In this document: one piece after another, positions 16,184 to 24,638 of the stretch
Layout: the number at the start of each line of letters is the position of its first letter
How positions within the stretch are numbered: position 1 is the stretch's first letter
Assembly (NCBI GenBank): GCA_963740555.1
Contig: CAVUES010000015.1
Span: forward strand, 62,001 to 126,000
DNA length: 64,000 nt
Origin: Mayfieldus sp963740555
Lineage (GTDB): Bacteria > Actinomycetota > Thermoleophilia > Solirubrobacterales > 70-9
Reading direction: 5' to 3'
Notes under the pieces: model-generated
Seen by the model: only the letters and a program-made list of their open reading frames with translations
What the model was told of the DNA's origin: nothing
Database searches by the model: none
Translations under genes and position numbers: made by a program

Positions 16184-18583
16184 TCAGCTGGCGCAGACGT
16201 TTGCGGGCATCGGCCGGCCCGGCGCATAGGAAGGGGGTTGAGCCGCTGACCGGGCCCCCCAATTGCGCTTCGCTCGACGCCCCAGCGCGAAGCGCAGCCG
16301 AGCCCCGCGGGCGAGCGTGCAGTAGGTGGTCCATGGCTGCGCGACTCGGTGCCCGTTGATCGCCAACCCGCGAATGAAGCGTGTCGCCCGGGTTGCTCGC
16401 CGGGCGTCGATTCGAACCCTCTTGCGGCCGATGTGAAACTGGGCATGGGGAAACAGGGGGCTGGAGAGCGCCAGGACGCCGGTGCCCGGAACCTCCGGAT
16501 AGATCCCGAGGGCGCCGAACACATACCAGGACGAAAGCGTCCCGAGGTCGTCGTTGCCGGGGTATCCGGCCGGATCGGGCCCGTAGAGCTGGGTCACCGC
16601 CCGCCGCACCGCCGCCTGGGTCTCGAACGGCTTTCCGAGCCAGTCGAACAGCCAGGGAGTGAGCAGGGTTGGCTCGTTGCCGAGCAGCGCGTGGTCGGTG
16701 TCGCTGCCGTCGGGAGAGTTGAGGATCCGGAGTAGGTAGGTGAGCCGGCCGGCCGCGGTCCTGGCGCCGCCGATCGACGCCGCGAGACCGGCCGGGTCGA
16801 AGGGGATCATCCAGGTGTACTGGGCTGCGCTTCCCTCCGCGAACCCACCCCCGTGAAGGTCGTCATAGCCGGAGACGAAGGAGCCATTCGCGTAGCGCGG
16901 CTCGATGAAGCGGCTCGCGGGATTGAGCAGCAGCCGCCAGTTTCCGGAGCGCTGCATGAACTTGCCATACGTCGCGGAGTCATGGGCGAAGCGGGCGGCG
17001 AACTGCGCGATCGAGAAGTCCGCCGTCTGGTACTCGAGGGTCGTCGCCGCCGAGGCCCAGACGTCGTTCGGATCGCCGAAGATCGAGTTCGAGTTGCGCT
17101 GGCCCGTGTCGAGGTCGTAGGGCACGTACCCCAACGACTGATAGGCGGCAAGCCCCTGACGCTGCACGTAGGAGCCGTTGCTGCTCTGGCATGGTTGGGT
17201 GGCGCCGGTGACCATCGCCCTCAGAGCGGTCGGCGCGTCGAAGTCCCTGGCCCCGAACGCCGCCGCGGAGGCGATGATCGGGTCCGAGGGGTCGCCGACC
17301 ATGGTCATGCTCTGACCGTTCGCGTAGGGCCAGCGCGGCAGGCAGCCACTCTGGGCCGCGTCGGTGAGCAGCGAGCGGACGATTGCGCTGGCCCGGGCCG
17401 GCATCAGGATCGCCAGCAGCTGGATCTGGGTGCGGTAGACGTCCCAGCCGGAGATGTCGGCGTATTGGGTGCCGCCCCCGGTCGAGTGCAGCTGGTTGTC
17501 CATGCCGATGTAGCCGCCGTCGAAGTCGTTGAAGGTTCGCGGGGCGAGCAGGGCGTGGTAGAGCGCCGTGTAGAAGGTGGCCGTGTCTCGACCGCCGCCG
17601 CCGGCGACCCGGATCGACCCCAGAGATCGGTTCCAGGTCCGGCGCGCGGCTGCGAGGACCTTGCCGAACCTGAAACCCCGCTGCTCGGCCTCGAGGTTGC
17701 GGCGGGCGCCGTCGACGCTGACGAACGAGACTCCGACCTTCATCTGAACGCCGCGGGCACGGCGCGTGTTGAAGGTCGCGTAGGCGCCCGCCTGGGCGTT
17801 GTCGGATTTGTTGGTCGTGACCGGCTTGTCGTCCGCCGCCGAGGTCCCTCCGGGGCTCAGCGTTTGCTCCTGCCAGGTCCCGAAGCCGCTGAAGGGTCTA
17901 TTGAAGCGAGCCGCGAAGTAGATCCGGTAGCGGGGCCGCTGGGCGCAGAAGTAGCCGCTGGAGGCCGACCCGGTGATCTCTGCGGTGGCGGGATCGATCC
18001 GCACGTCGGCATGGTCGTCGGGATTGGCGCTGCCGCCGGCGTTGATCAAGACGCTGGCGTGGGAGCTGCGCGGAAAGGCGAAACGGGCGAGGCCGCTGCG
18101 GGTGGTCGCGGTCAGGCGGGTATCGATCCCCTGTCGCCGTCCCTTGCCGGTAATGACCTCGTAGAGGCCCGGGCTCGCGCTCTCGTTGGAATGGCTGAAG
18201 CCGGGCTCGAACTGACCCGCGAGGCCGGGGCTGCCGGCGACCGCGGGTGACTTGTTCAGCGGCTGGGTGGTGGGCAGGAACGGGAAGTCGGCGTACAGGG
18301 AGCAGCCTGCTCCGGCCAGGTGGGTGAGGCTGAATCCGCGCAGGTGCGAGTCGCGGTAGTCGTAGCCTTCGTTCTGCCCGGCGGGCGTCGTGTCGGGGCT
18401 GAGCTGGACCATCCCGAACGGCAGCGCGGCGCCCGGGAAGTTATGCCCGCCGCCGAACGTGTTGGGCCCCGGCTGGGTCCCGGCGAGCGGGTGGACGTAT
18501 TCGGCCCGGGTCTTGGCCACGGCGTGCGATGGGAAGGCGAGTGCGATGCCCGCGAGCGCCCCCAGACAGATGCGTCTATACAT
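16184..18583 (-). CDS. secreted GH92-family alpha-mannosidase
   Basis: A 799-residue exported glycoside hydrolase. The signal peptide is MYRRICLGALAGIALAFPSHAVA. The mature protein starts with YVHPLAGTQPGPNTFGGGHNFPGAALPFGMVQLSPDT, typical of the GH92 N-terminal domain. The (alpha/alpha)6 region contains FYTALYHALLAPRTF, DISGWDVYRTQIQLLAIL and MVGDPSDPIIASAAAFGARDFD. The C-terminal part has the family GNDDLGTLSSWYVFGALGIYP segment with the Glu/Asp region. GH92 enzymes are calcium-dependent exo-acting alpha-mannosidases. Next to glycosyltransferases, it may trim or recycle surface mannan or digest external glycans; this is inference. Confidence 0.9.
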   Translation of the reverse strand: MYRRICLGALAGIALAFPSHAVAKTRAEYVHPLAGTQPGPNTFGGGHNFPGAALPFGMVQLSPDTTPAGQNEGYDYRDSHLRGFSLTHLAGAGCSLYADFPFLPTTQPLNKSPAVAGSPGLAGQFEPGFSHSNESASPGLYEVITGKGRRQGIDTRLTATTRSGLARFAFPRSSHASVLINAGGSANPDDHADVRIDPATAEITGSASSGYFCAQRPRYRIYFAARFNRPFSGFGTWQEQTLSPGGTSAADDKPVTTNKSDNAQAGAYATFNTRRARGVQMKVGVSFVSVDGARRNLEAEQRGFRFGKVLAAARRTWNRSLGSIRVAGGGGRDTATFYTALYHALLAPRTFNDFDGGYIGMDNQLHSTGGGTQYADISGWDVYRTQIQLLAILMPARASAIVRSLLTDAAQSGCLPRWPYANGQSMTMVGDPSDPIIASAAAFGARDFDAPTALRAMVTGATQPCQSSNGSYVQRQGLAAYQSLGYVPYDLDTGQRNSNSIFGDPNDVWASAATTLEYQTADFSIAQFAARFAHDSATYGKFMQRSGNWRLLLNPASRFIEPRYANGSFVSGYDDLHGGGFAEGSAAQYTWMIPFDPAGLAASIGGARTAAGRLTYLLRILNSPDGSDTDHALLGNEPTLLTPWLFDWLGKPFETQAAVRRAVTQLYGPDPAGYPGNDDLGTLSSWYVFGALGIYPEVPGTGVLALSSPLFPHAQFHIGRKRVRIDARRATRATRFIRGLAINGHRVAQPWTTYCTLARGARLRFALGRRAKRNWGARSAAQPPSYAPGRPMPANVCAS

Positions 18584-18681
18584 GCCCCAGTCCCAACCCC
18601 AGCCCCTCGGGTCAGTTGCTGTTGGGGGTCGGAAGGCTTCGCTGAGCGCTTGTCGAACGCATCGCCGACAATTCGACGCTG

Positions 18682-20817
18682 ATGCTCGACGCCCCTGCCT
18701 ATCTCCTCGCCACGGCGGCGCTGCTGACCAGCGTCTGCGCCCTTGGCCTCGGCGCCGCTCGGTTGCGCAGCCGCCTGCTCGCCGGCTGGACGGGGCTTCC
18801 CGCTCGCCTCGCGGACGCGGTGATCACGATCGCGCTGTTGATCTGGATCGCGGAGCTGATCGGTGCGGTGGGCTTGCTGGAGCGAGTCCCGCTTGTGGTC
18901 GCGTGCGTGGCGGTCGGACTGGGCCTGCGAGTCTCGATTCGGCCGCCGCGCGAGGCCGCGCAACCGCCGCCGGCGCCCGAGCAAGGAAGCTGGGCCCGCC
19001 CGGTGGCGATCGCGATCGCGGCGATCCTGATCGTCCACTGGTCGATCGGGACGATCGCCGCCCTCGGCGTCGGGATCACCAGCTACGACTCGAACTGGTA
19101 CCACATGCCGTTCGCGGCGCATTTCGCGCAGACCGGGTCCTCGCTCGGCTTCGCCTCCGTCTCGCCGCGCTACCTCGCCTGGTTCTACCCCCAGAACTCC
19201 GAGCTCCTGCACGGGGTCGGGATGGTCTTCTTCCAGCGCGACCTGCTTTCGCCGCTGCTCAATCTGCTCTGGTTGGGCGGTTGCCTGCTCGCCGCCTGGT
19301 GCATCGGCCGCCCCTACGGGAAGGCCGTCTGGACGCTGGCCGCCGTCGCGGTGCTGCTCGACGCCGGGATGATGGCCGACCAAGCCGGCGAGGCGCGCAA
19401 CGACACGCTGGGTTTGTTCTTGCTGCTCGCGGCGGCGGCGACCCTGGTCAATGGGGCAGCGGCTGCAGGGGAGCGCCGTCCGGGCTTCGGCCCGCTGGCG
19501 ATCGCCGGGGTTTGCGCGGGGCTCGCCGCGGGAACGAAGTTGAGCTTCTTGGCGCCGGTGGCGGCCCTTTTGATCGGGATGCCATTGCTCGCGGCCGCGG
19601 GCCAGCGATGGAGGGCGTCGCTCGCCTTCGGGGGGCCACTGATCGCGGGTTGCGCGTTCTGGTTCGTCCGCAACGTCGCCGTAGCGGGCAACCCGCTGCC
19701 CTGGTTTAGGGCGGTGGGCCCGCTGCGCCTCGACGGTCCCGAGCAAGGCCTGGGGGGAAGGCCGCAGTTCTCGGTCGTCCACTACATCGGCGAAGGCAAG
19801 GTCTGGAGCGGTTGGTTCGAGCCAGCTCTCGGCCATCGCCTCGGGGAGCTGTGGCCACTCGTCCTGCTGGCGGCGGGGGCCGCGATCGCCTTATGCCTGC
19901 TGAAGGCCCAGCCGCACCTGAAGCTGATCGCCTTCGCCGCCGCGGCGGGGCTGCTCGCGTACCTGCTCGACGGCACCTCCGCCGAGGGCCAGCCCGGGAC
20001 GCCGGACGGATTCGCCTCCGGCCTTCGCCACCTGGCTCCGGCTCTGATCCTCGCCCTCGCCCTGGTGCCGCTGGCGCCCGTCGCACAGTCACGCCGTGGG
20101 CGGATCGGCCTCGGGGCGCTGCTGGCGGCACTGCTGATCGCGAGCGATCGCTCCGGGAAGCATTGGCATTCGCCCTATCTCGTCATTGCGGACCTCACCG
20201 TGGTCGTCGCTCTGTGCGTCCCGTTGCTGCGCTCGGCCGATCTGCCACGAGTGGCTGCACGGATCTCACGAATGAGATCCCGAGTCAGGCCGCTGGCCGC
20301 ATCGGCGGCCGCGATCGGGTTACTACTCGCCGGCGGCTGGTTTCTGCAGCGCTCCTATCTCAGCGATCGATACGACGGCGAGGGCTTCCGATCGGCAGGT
20401 CTCGATGCCGCCTTCAAGTGGGCCAGCGGTCAGCACGAGCAGCGAATCGGGACAACGGTCCCGATCCAGTACCCATTGGTCGGTCGCGACCTTTCCAACC
20501 GCGTCAGCTACGTCGGCCGACGCCGGGGCGATGCCGGCTTCACCGAGATCGAGGGTTGCCGGCACTGGCGCGCCGCGCTCGCCGCGGGCGGCTATGGGTA
20601 CGTGCTCACCGCCGGCGGCCTGAAGCCCTGGCAGTCGGGGAAGAGCCATTGTCTTGCCGGCGACCCGCGGGCGAGGCCGGTAATTCGCGTGAACCAGATC
20701 GTCGTCTTTCGGCTTTTGCCACGCAGCGCCGCGACGGTCAAGGAACGCCCTCCGGGGCTCAAGCGCTCTGAAGCCCGGCGCCGCTTAGTCGGGCGGCAAC
20801 GCAGCTCGCGCTCCTGA
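18682..20817 (+). CDS. polytopic GT-C-like membrane glycosyltransferase (paralogue 2)
   Basis: A 711-residue paralogue of the 11685-13763 product, sharing motifs in order: AARLRSRLLAGWTGLPARLAD, YDSNWYHMPFAAHFAQ, YLAWFYPQNSELLHG, LLAAWCIGRPYG, MMADQAGEARNDT and GLDAAFKWASGQHEQRIGTT. It has about 11 hydrophobic helices and a soluble C-terminal domain ending in VVFRLLPRSA. The Asp in YDSNWYH is the likely catalytic base position. It is divergent from the GH92 gene with a 98-base gap that should contain both promoters. It lies 48 bases upstream of lepA, which probably has its own promoter. Confidence 0.75.
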   Translation: MLDAPAYLLATAALLTSVCALGLGAARLRSRLLAGWTGLPARLADAVITIALLIWIAELIGAVGLLERVPLVVACVAVGLGLRVSIRPPREAAQPPPAPEQGSWARPVAIAIAAILIVHWSIGTIAALGVGITSYDSNWYHMPFAAHFAQTGSSLGFASVSPRYLAWFYPQNSELLHGVGMVFFQRDLLSPLLNLLWLGGCLLAAWCIGRPYGKAVWTLAAVAVLLDAGMMADQAGEARNDTLGLFLLLAAAATLVNGAAAAGERRPGFGPLAIAGVCAGLAAGTKLSFLAPVAALLIGMPLLAAAGQRWRASLAFGGPLIAGCAFWFVRNVAVAGNPLPWFRAVGPLRLDGPEQGLGGRPQFSVVHYIGEGKVWSGWFEPALGHRLGELWPLVLLAAGAAIALCLLKAQPHLKLIAFAAAAGLLAYLLDGTSAEGQPGTPDGFASGLRHLAPALILALALVPLAPVAQSRRGRIGLGALLAALLIASDRSGKHWHSPYLVIADLTVVVALCVPLLRSADLPRVAARISRMRSRVRPLAASAAAIGLLLAGGWFLQRSYLSDRYDGEGFRSAGLDAAFKWASGQHEQRIGTTVPIQYPLVGRDLSNRVSYVGRRRGDAGFTEIEGCRHWRAALAAGGYGYVLTAGGLKPWQSGKSHCLAGDPRARPVIRVNQIVVFRLLPRSAATVKERPPGLKRSEARRRLVGRQRSSRS

Positions 20818-20865
20818 CCCGGGAGGCGAGGGCGCCCGGCGCGCCCCGCCATACTGGCGATCGAT

Positions 20866-22659
20866 ATGCACCGGATCCGGAACTTCTCGATCATCGCCCA
20901 CATCGACCACGGCAAGTCGACCCTGGCCGACCGCATCCTGGAGATCACCGGGGCGATCGACCCGAGCAAGATGCGCGCCCAGGTGCTCGATTCGATGGAC
21001 CTGGAGCGCGAACGCGGGATCACGATCAAGGCGCAGGCGGTGCGGGTCGAGTACACGGCCTCCGACGGCCAGACCTACCACCTGCACCTGATCGACACCC
21101 CCGGCCACGTCGATTTCTCATATGAGGTTTCGCGCAGCCTCGCCGCCTGCGAGGGGGCGCTGCTCGTCGTAGACGCGGCGCAGGGGGTGGAGGCGCAGAC
21201 CGTCGCCAACACCTACCTGGCGATCGAGAGCGGGTTGGAGCTGATCCCGGTGATCAACAAGGTCGACCTTCCGGGCGCTCAGCCCGAGCGGGTCGCCGCC
21301 GAGATCTCCGACCTGCTCGGCGGCGATACCGGCGAGATCCACCGCATCTCGGCGAAGACCGGCGATGGAGTGCTGGAGGTGCTGGAGGCGATCGTGGAAC
21401 GAATACCGCCGCCGGCTGGGGAGTCGGCGGCGGCGCCCCGGGCGCTGATCTTCGACTCCGAGTTCGACCAGTACCGGGGGGTGGTCGCCTACGTGCGGAT
21501 GGTCGACGGGAAGTTCGCCAAGCGGGGCCAGATCGTCGCCATGCAGAACGGCACAGAGGCCGAGATCGACGACATCGGCTTCTTCACCCCGACGATGCGC
21601 GCGGTCCCCGGACTGACGGCCGGCGAGGTCGGATACGTGATCACCGGGATCAAGGACGTCGCCCGCCTGCGGGTCGGCGACACGCTGACCGACCGCCACC
21701 GACCCGCCACCGACCCGCTGCCCGGCTACCGTGAGGTGAAGCCGATGGTCTTCTGCGGGATGTACCCGATCGACACCGACCGCTACGAGGACCTCCGCGA
21801 TGCCCTCGACCGGCTTTCGCTCAACGACGCTGCTCTGTCCTATCAGCCGGAGACCTCGCAGGCGCTCGGCTTCGGCTTTCGCTGCGGCTTTCTGGGCCTG
21901 CTGCACATGGACATCGTGCGCGAGCGCCTCGAGCGCGAGTACGACCTGGAGTTGCTCGCGACGACGCCCAACGTCCGCTACGACGTGGAGCTGATCGGGG
22001 GCGAGACGGCCGACGTCCGCAGTCCCACCGAGATGCCGGACCCAGCCTCGATCGCCGAGATCCGCGAGCCCTACATCCGCGCCACGATCATTGCCCCGGT
22101 CGAGTACGTGGGGGCGGTGATGGAGCTCTGTCAGGGGCGGCGCGGCGCCCACGTCGACATGCACTACCTGTCTCCGCAGCGGGTGCAGATCCGCTACGAC
22201 CTGCCGCTGGCGGAGATCGTGCTCGACTTCTTCGACCTGCTCAAGTCGTCGACGCGCGGATACGCCTCGCTGGACTACGAGCCGATCGGCAACCAGCCCT
22301 CCGACCTGGTCAAGCTGGACGTGCTGCTGGCCGGCGAAACGGTCGACGCGCTGAGCCAGGTCGTCCACCGCGATAGGGCATACGACGCGGGCCGGACTCT
22401 GGTCGAACGGCTCCAGAAGACGATTCCTCGCCAGCTCTTCGACATCCCCGTGCAGGCGGCGATCGGATCGCGGGTGCTTGCTCGCGAGACCGTCAAGGCG
22501 CTGCGCAAGGACGTGACCGCGAAGCTCTACGGCGGTGACGTGACCCGCAAGCGCAAGCTTCTGGAGAAGCAGAAGAAGGGCAAGAAGCGGATGAAGCAGG
22601 TCGGCTCGGTGGAGGTGCCGCAGGAGGCCTTCCTGACCGTGCTCGAGATCGATGAGTGA
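20866..22659 (+). CDS. lepA: Elongation factor 4 (LepA)
   Basis: Ribosome-associated translational GTPase of 597 residues. G1 is AHIDHGKSTLADR (about residues 10-22), G2 RGITIKAQ, G3 DTPGHVDF and G4 NKVDLP. The C-terminal LepA-specific domain includes GDVTRKRKLLEKQKKGKKRMKQ, which enters the ribosomal A-site region. Length and domain order (G, II, III, V, CTD) are standard. ATG 20866 gives the conserved MHRIRNFSIIAHIDHGKS start. Its last 8 bases overlap the start of the next gene, indicating translational coupling. Confidence 0.97.
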   Translation: MHRIRNFSIIAHIDHGKSTLADRILEITGAIDPSKMRAQVLDSMDLERERGITIKAQAVRVEYTASDGQTYHLHLIDTPGHVDFSYEVSRSLAACEGALLVVDAAQGVEAQTVANTYLAIESGLELIPVINKVDLPGAQPERVAAEISDLLGGDTGEIHRISAKTGDGVLEVLEAIVERIPPPAGESAAAPRALIFDSEFDQYRGVVAYVRMVDGKFAKRGQIVAMQNGTEAEIDDIGFFTPTMRAVPGLTAGEVGYVITGIKDVARLRVGDTLTDRHRPATDPLPGYREVKPMVFCGMYPIDTDRYEDLRDALDRLSLNDAALSYQPETSQALGFGFRCGFLGLLHMDIVRERLEREYDLELLATTPNVRYDVELIGGETADVRSPTEMPDPASIAEIREPYIRATIIAPVEYVGAVMELCQGRRGAHVDMHYLSPQRVQIRYDLPLAEIVLDFFDLLKSSTRGYASLDYEPIGNQPSDLVKLDVLLAGETVDALSQVVHRDRAYDAGRTLVERLQKTIPRQLFDIPVQAAIGSRVLARETVKALRKDVTAKLYGGDVTRKRKLLEKQKKGKKRMKQVGSVEVPQEAFLTVLEIDE

Positions 22660-22984
22660 AGGCGATAAGGACTTGTCCGCCGCCGGCGCCGAGAACGTCG
22701 CCGCGGTCCGGGCAGCGCTGGACGCCTTTGAGCGACAGGACATGGAGCTGCTGCTGTCCCACCTCGACCCGGAGATCGAGACCTATAGCCCCCCCGAGAT
22801 GGCCAACCCCACCCACGTCGTCGGCCGGGACAAGTGGCTGGCGTGGGTCGCCGATTGGTTGGACGCGTGGGAGAGCTTCGAAGTCGAGGCGGAAGCCATC
22901 CACCTCTATCCGGGGCGCGAGCGGGCACTCGAGGCGGCGCGGGCGGGGGAAGAGCGCGCTGCCGCGGAGCCTCAGCCGGGTTAG
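22652..22984 (+). CDS. SnoaL-like/NTF2-fold protein, apparently shortened
   Basis: A 110-residue protein. The first 85 residues look like the start of a SnoaL-like domain (NVAAVRAALDAFERQDMELLLSHLDPEIETYS, then RDKWLAWVADWLDAWESFEVEAEAIH). It then passes directly into LYPGRERALEAARAG, which resembles the last helix of such proteins (YLDRAEALEAAG). The central strands normally lying between them are missing, so this may be an internal deletion of about 35 residues. The ATG overlaps the lepA stop by 8 bases. The stop overlaps the convergent next gene. The protein may be non-functional. Confidence 0.65.
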   Translation: MSEGDKDLSAAGAENVAAVRAALDAFERQDMELLLSHLDPEIETYSPPEMANPTHVVGRDKWLAWVADWLDAWESFEVEAEAIHLYPGRERALEAARAGEERAAAEPQPG

Positions 22985-23250
22985 CGCCGCAACAGCCGCC
23001 GCCAGATCGAGGGCGGCCGCGGCTGGGTGCTGCGCCACTCGTCGCGAGTCGGAAGCCGGCCGGCCTCGCGGGCTCGCATCACGCACTTGGTATGGGCGTG
23101 TCGTCGCCGACTCGAGTCGCCCTCGGGAGCGATCAGCGCGTGCTCGCTGAGCGCCGGAAGGAACTTGCCGCAGAGGGGGCAGCGATAGGTCGCGGGCTTG
23201 CGGTTCTGGGCCCGCCGCATCGTCCACCAGCGAGGCGCTGGCTCGGTCAC
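22981..23250 (-). CDS. small zinc-ribbon-like hypothetical protein
   Basis: An 89-residue basic protein. A CPLC motif at about residues 24-27 and a later HAHTKC segment (about 51-56) could supply Cys and His ligands for one zinc ion (C-x2-C ... H-x-H-x2-C). The N-terminus MTEPAPRWWTMRRAQNRKP and C-terminus PPSIWRRLLRR are Arg/Trp-rich, compatible with nucleic-acid binding. I do not recognise a named family. Its stop overlaps that of the convergent SnoaL-like gene. Confidence 0.55.
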   Translation of the reverse strand: MTEPAPRWWTMRRAQNRKPATYRCPLCGKFLPALSEHALIAPEGDSSRRRHAHTKCVMRAREAGRLPTRDEWRSTQPRPPSIWRRLLRR

Positions 23251-23276
23251 GGTGGAAATCGTGCCAGTCGGGTCAG

Positions 23277-23597
23277 CTAGGCCTTGGTCGCCTTGACCGC
23301 TGTGCCGTAGGCGCAGATCTCGGTCCAGGTGGTGCCCAGCTCGGAGGTGTCGAAGCGAAAGGCGATGATCGCGTTCGCGCCCTTCCCCTCCGCCTCCTCG
23401 ACCAGACGTTCGGTCGCGTGCGCCCGGCCCTCGGCGAGCATCTTCGTCATCCCTTTCAGCTCACCGCCACCCAGTGACTTCAGCGTCGCGCCGATCTGGG
23501 AGCCGATGTTGCGCGACCTCACCGTGAGTCCGAACACCTCTCCCAGGACCTCGTTGATCGTGTAACCGGGAAGCTCGTTCATCGTCGTGATGATCAT
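23277..23597 (-). CDS. YbjQ/UPF0145 family protein
   Basis: A 106-residue protein starting MIITTMNELPGYTINEVLGE, with GLTVRSRNIGSQIGATLKSLGGGELKGMTKML and a closing ANAIIAFRFDTSELGTTWTEICAYGTAV. These are hallmarks of the YbjQ (DUF74) family, which forms pentameric shells; its biochemical role is not settled. The open frame extends to 23648, but the conserved MIITT start is at 23597. It is divergent from the MaoC pair with a gap of only 76 bases. Confidence 0.88.
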   Translation of the reverse strand: MIITTMNELPGYTINEVLGEVFGLTVRSRNIGSQIGATLKSLGGGELKGMTKMLAEGRAHATERLVEEAEGKGANAIIAFRFDTSELGTTWTEICAYGTAVKATKA

Positions 23598-23673
23598 GGC
23601 GCTCAACCTAGCAGCGGTTCGCCGCAAGGCAAGACCGTTGGGACGCATGGCCCGATTAGAATCCGCCGCCGCG

Positions 23674-24114
23674 ATGCCGATCTCAAAGGACGCAGTCGGG
23701 AAGCAGTGGCCGTCGACGACCTATCAGGCGTGCGGGGAGAAGATCCGCGAGTACGCCAACGCGATCGGCGCCGAGAACCCCGTCCACCACGATCGCGAGG
23801 CGGCGGTCGCGGCCGGTTACCGCGACGTCGTCGCGCCACCGATGTTCTGCGTCGTCTACAGCGCCCCGGCGATCGCCCCGGGGATCCTCGACCCCGAGGT
23901 GGGGATCAACTTCGCGACCATGGTGCACGGCGGCCAGGAGTTCGTCTGGGGCGAGCCTGTCTGCTCGGGAGACGAGATCACGACAACGGCGAAGCTCTCG
24001 GACGTGTTCCAGAAAGACGACAAGGGCTTCTACGTCTTCGAGTCGGAGTCGGTGAACGAGGACGGCGAGCAGACGGTGCGCGGGGTCTGGACCAACATCG
24101 TCAGGGGGGTGTGA
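23674..24114 (+). CDS. MaoC-like dehydratase, N-terminal-type subunit
   Basis: A 146-residue hot-dog-fold protein: SKDAVGKQWPSTTYQACGEKIREYANAIGAENPVHHD, then DVVAPPMFCVVYSAPA and VHGGQEFVWGEPVCSGDEI. It matches the FAS1-like/MaoC_dehydrat_N type, which usually lacks the catalytic hydratase motif and pairs with a catalytic partner. The next gene, one base after its stop, is that partner. Together they resemble the mycobacterial HadA/HadB 3-hydroxyacyl dehydratases. ATG 23674 is used. The substrate chain length cannot be told. Confidence 0.85.
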   Translation: MPISKDAVGKQWPSTTYQACGEKIREYANAIGAENPVHHDREAAVAAGYRDVVAPPMFCVVYSAPAIAPGILDPEVGINFATMVHGGQEFVWGEPVCSGDEITTTAKLSDVFQKDDKGFYVFESESVNEDGEQTVRGVWTNIVRGV

Positions 24115-24115
24115 G

Positions 24116-24508
24116 GTGGCCGACCTGAAGCAGGGCGACGCGATCCCGGAGCTGAAGGTGACTCCGGACAAGTACCTTCCCCACCGCTACGCCGGAGCCT
24201 CGGGGGACTTCAACCCGATCCACATCGATCCCGAGTTCGCCAAGCAGGTCGGGCTGCCCGGCAACATCCTGCACGGCCTTTACATGATGGCCCTGGTGGC
24301 CCGGGCGAACGCCAGTCTTGCCGATGGCGACCCGAAGGCTCTGAAGCGGCTCTCGGTCCAGTTCCGGGGCATGGGCATCCCGGAGCAGGAGATCGTCGTC
24401 TCCGGCGAGGTCAAGGAGGTCGACGGCGCTCGAGTAATCACCGATTGCGTCGCCAAGCAAGGGGACAAGCGGGTGATCCGGAACGCCAACGCTGAGGTGG
24501 AGCTCTAG
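24116..24508 (+). CDS. MaoC-like dehydratase, catalytic subunit
   Basis: A 130-residue (R)-hydratase-type hot-dog protein. It contains the hydratase 2 signature YAGASGDFNPIHIDPEFAKQVG (about residues 23-44), where the Asp and His in this stretch form the catalytic dyad, followed by NILHGLYMM. The GTG at 24116 starts two bases after the upstream partner's TGA, so the two are cotranslated. The pair most likely dehydrates 3-hydroxyacyl-thioesters in fatty-acid synthesis or degradation. A long inverted repeat follows before hrcA. Confidence 0.88.
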   Translation: MADLKQGDAIPELKVTPDKYLPHRYAGASGDFNPIHIDPEFAKQVGLPGNILHGLYMMALVARANASLADGDPKALKRLSVQFRGMGIPEQEIVVSGEVKEVDGARVITDCVAKQGDKRVIRNANAEVEL

Positions 24509-24530
24509 GCCCTCTTTCCGCGGGTGGTGC

Positions 24531-24588
24531 GGCGGGCCTGGTTTCCGCGCGCGCTGACTGTGGAGAACGGGCGGAAAGTAGGCCCGCC
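24531..24588. repeat. 18-bp imperfect inverted repeat between the MaoC operon and hrcA
   Basis: The arm at 24531-24548 (GGCGGGCCTGGTTTCCGC) pairs with 24571-24588 at 16 of 18 positions, around a 22-base loop. It may end the MaoC transcript, although no T-run follows, or act as an operator or leader structure for hrcA. It does not match the CIRCE element usually bound by HrcA. Confidence 0.7.
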
Positions 24589-24638
24589 GTGACAGGACCC
24601 GCGGCCGAGCGGTTTGGCGCTACTCCTAGAATTCACCC

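Noticed and set aside
14449..18250. Long plus-strand open frames opposite the glycosyltransferase and GH92 genes
   Set aside because: Composition is Arg/Gly/Asp-rich without domains. The minus-strand genes carry signal peptides, helices and family motifs.
24509..24638. CIRCE operator for HrcA
   Set aside because: The TTAGCACTC-N9-GAGTGCTAA sequence is not found; only an unrelated GC-rich inverted repeat is present.
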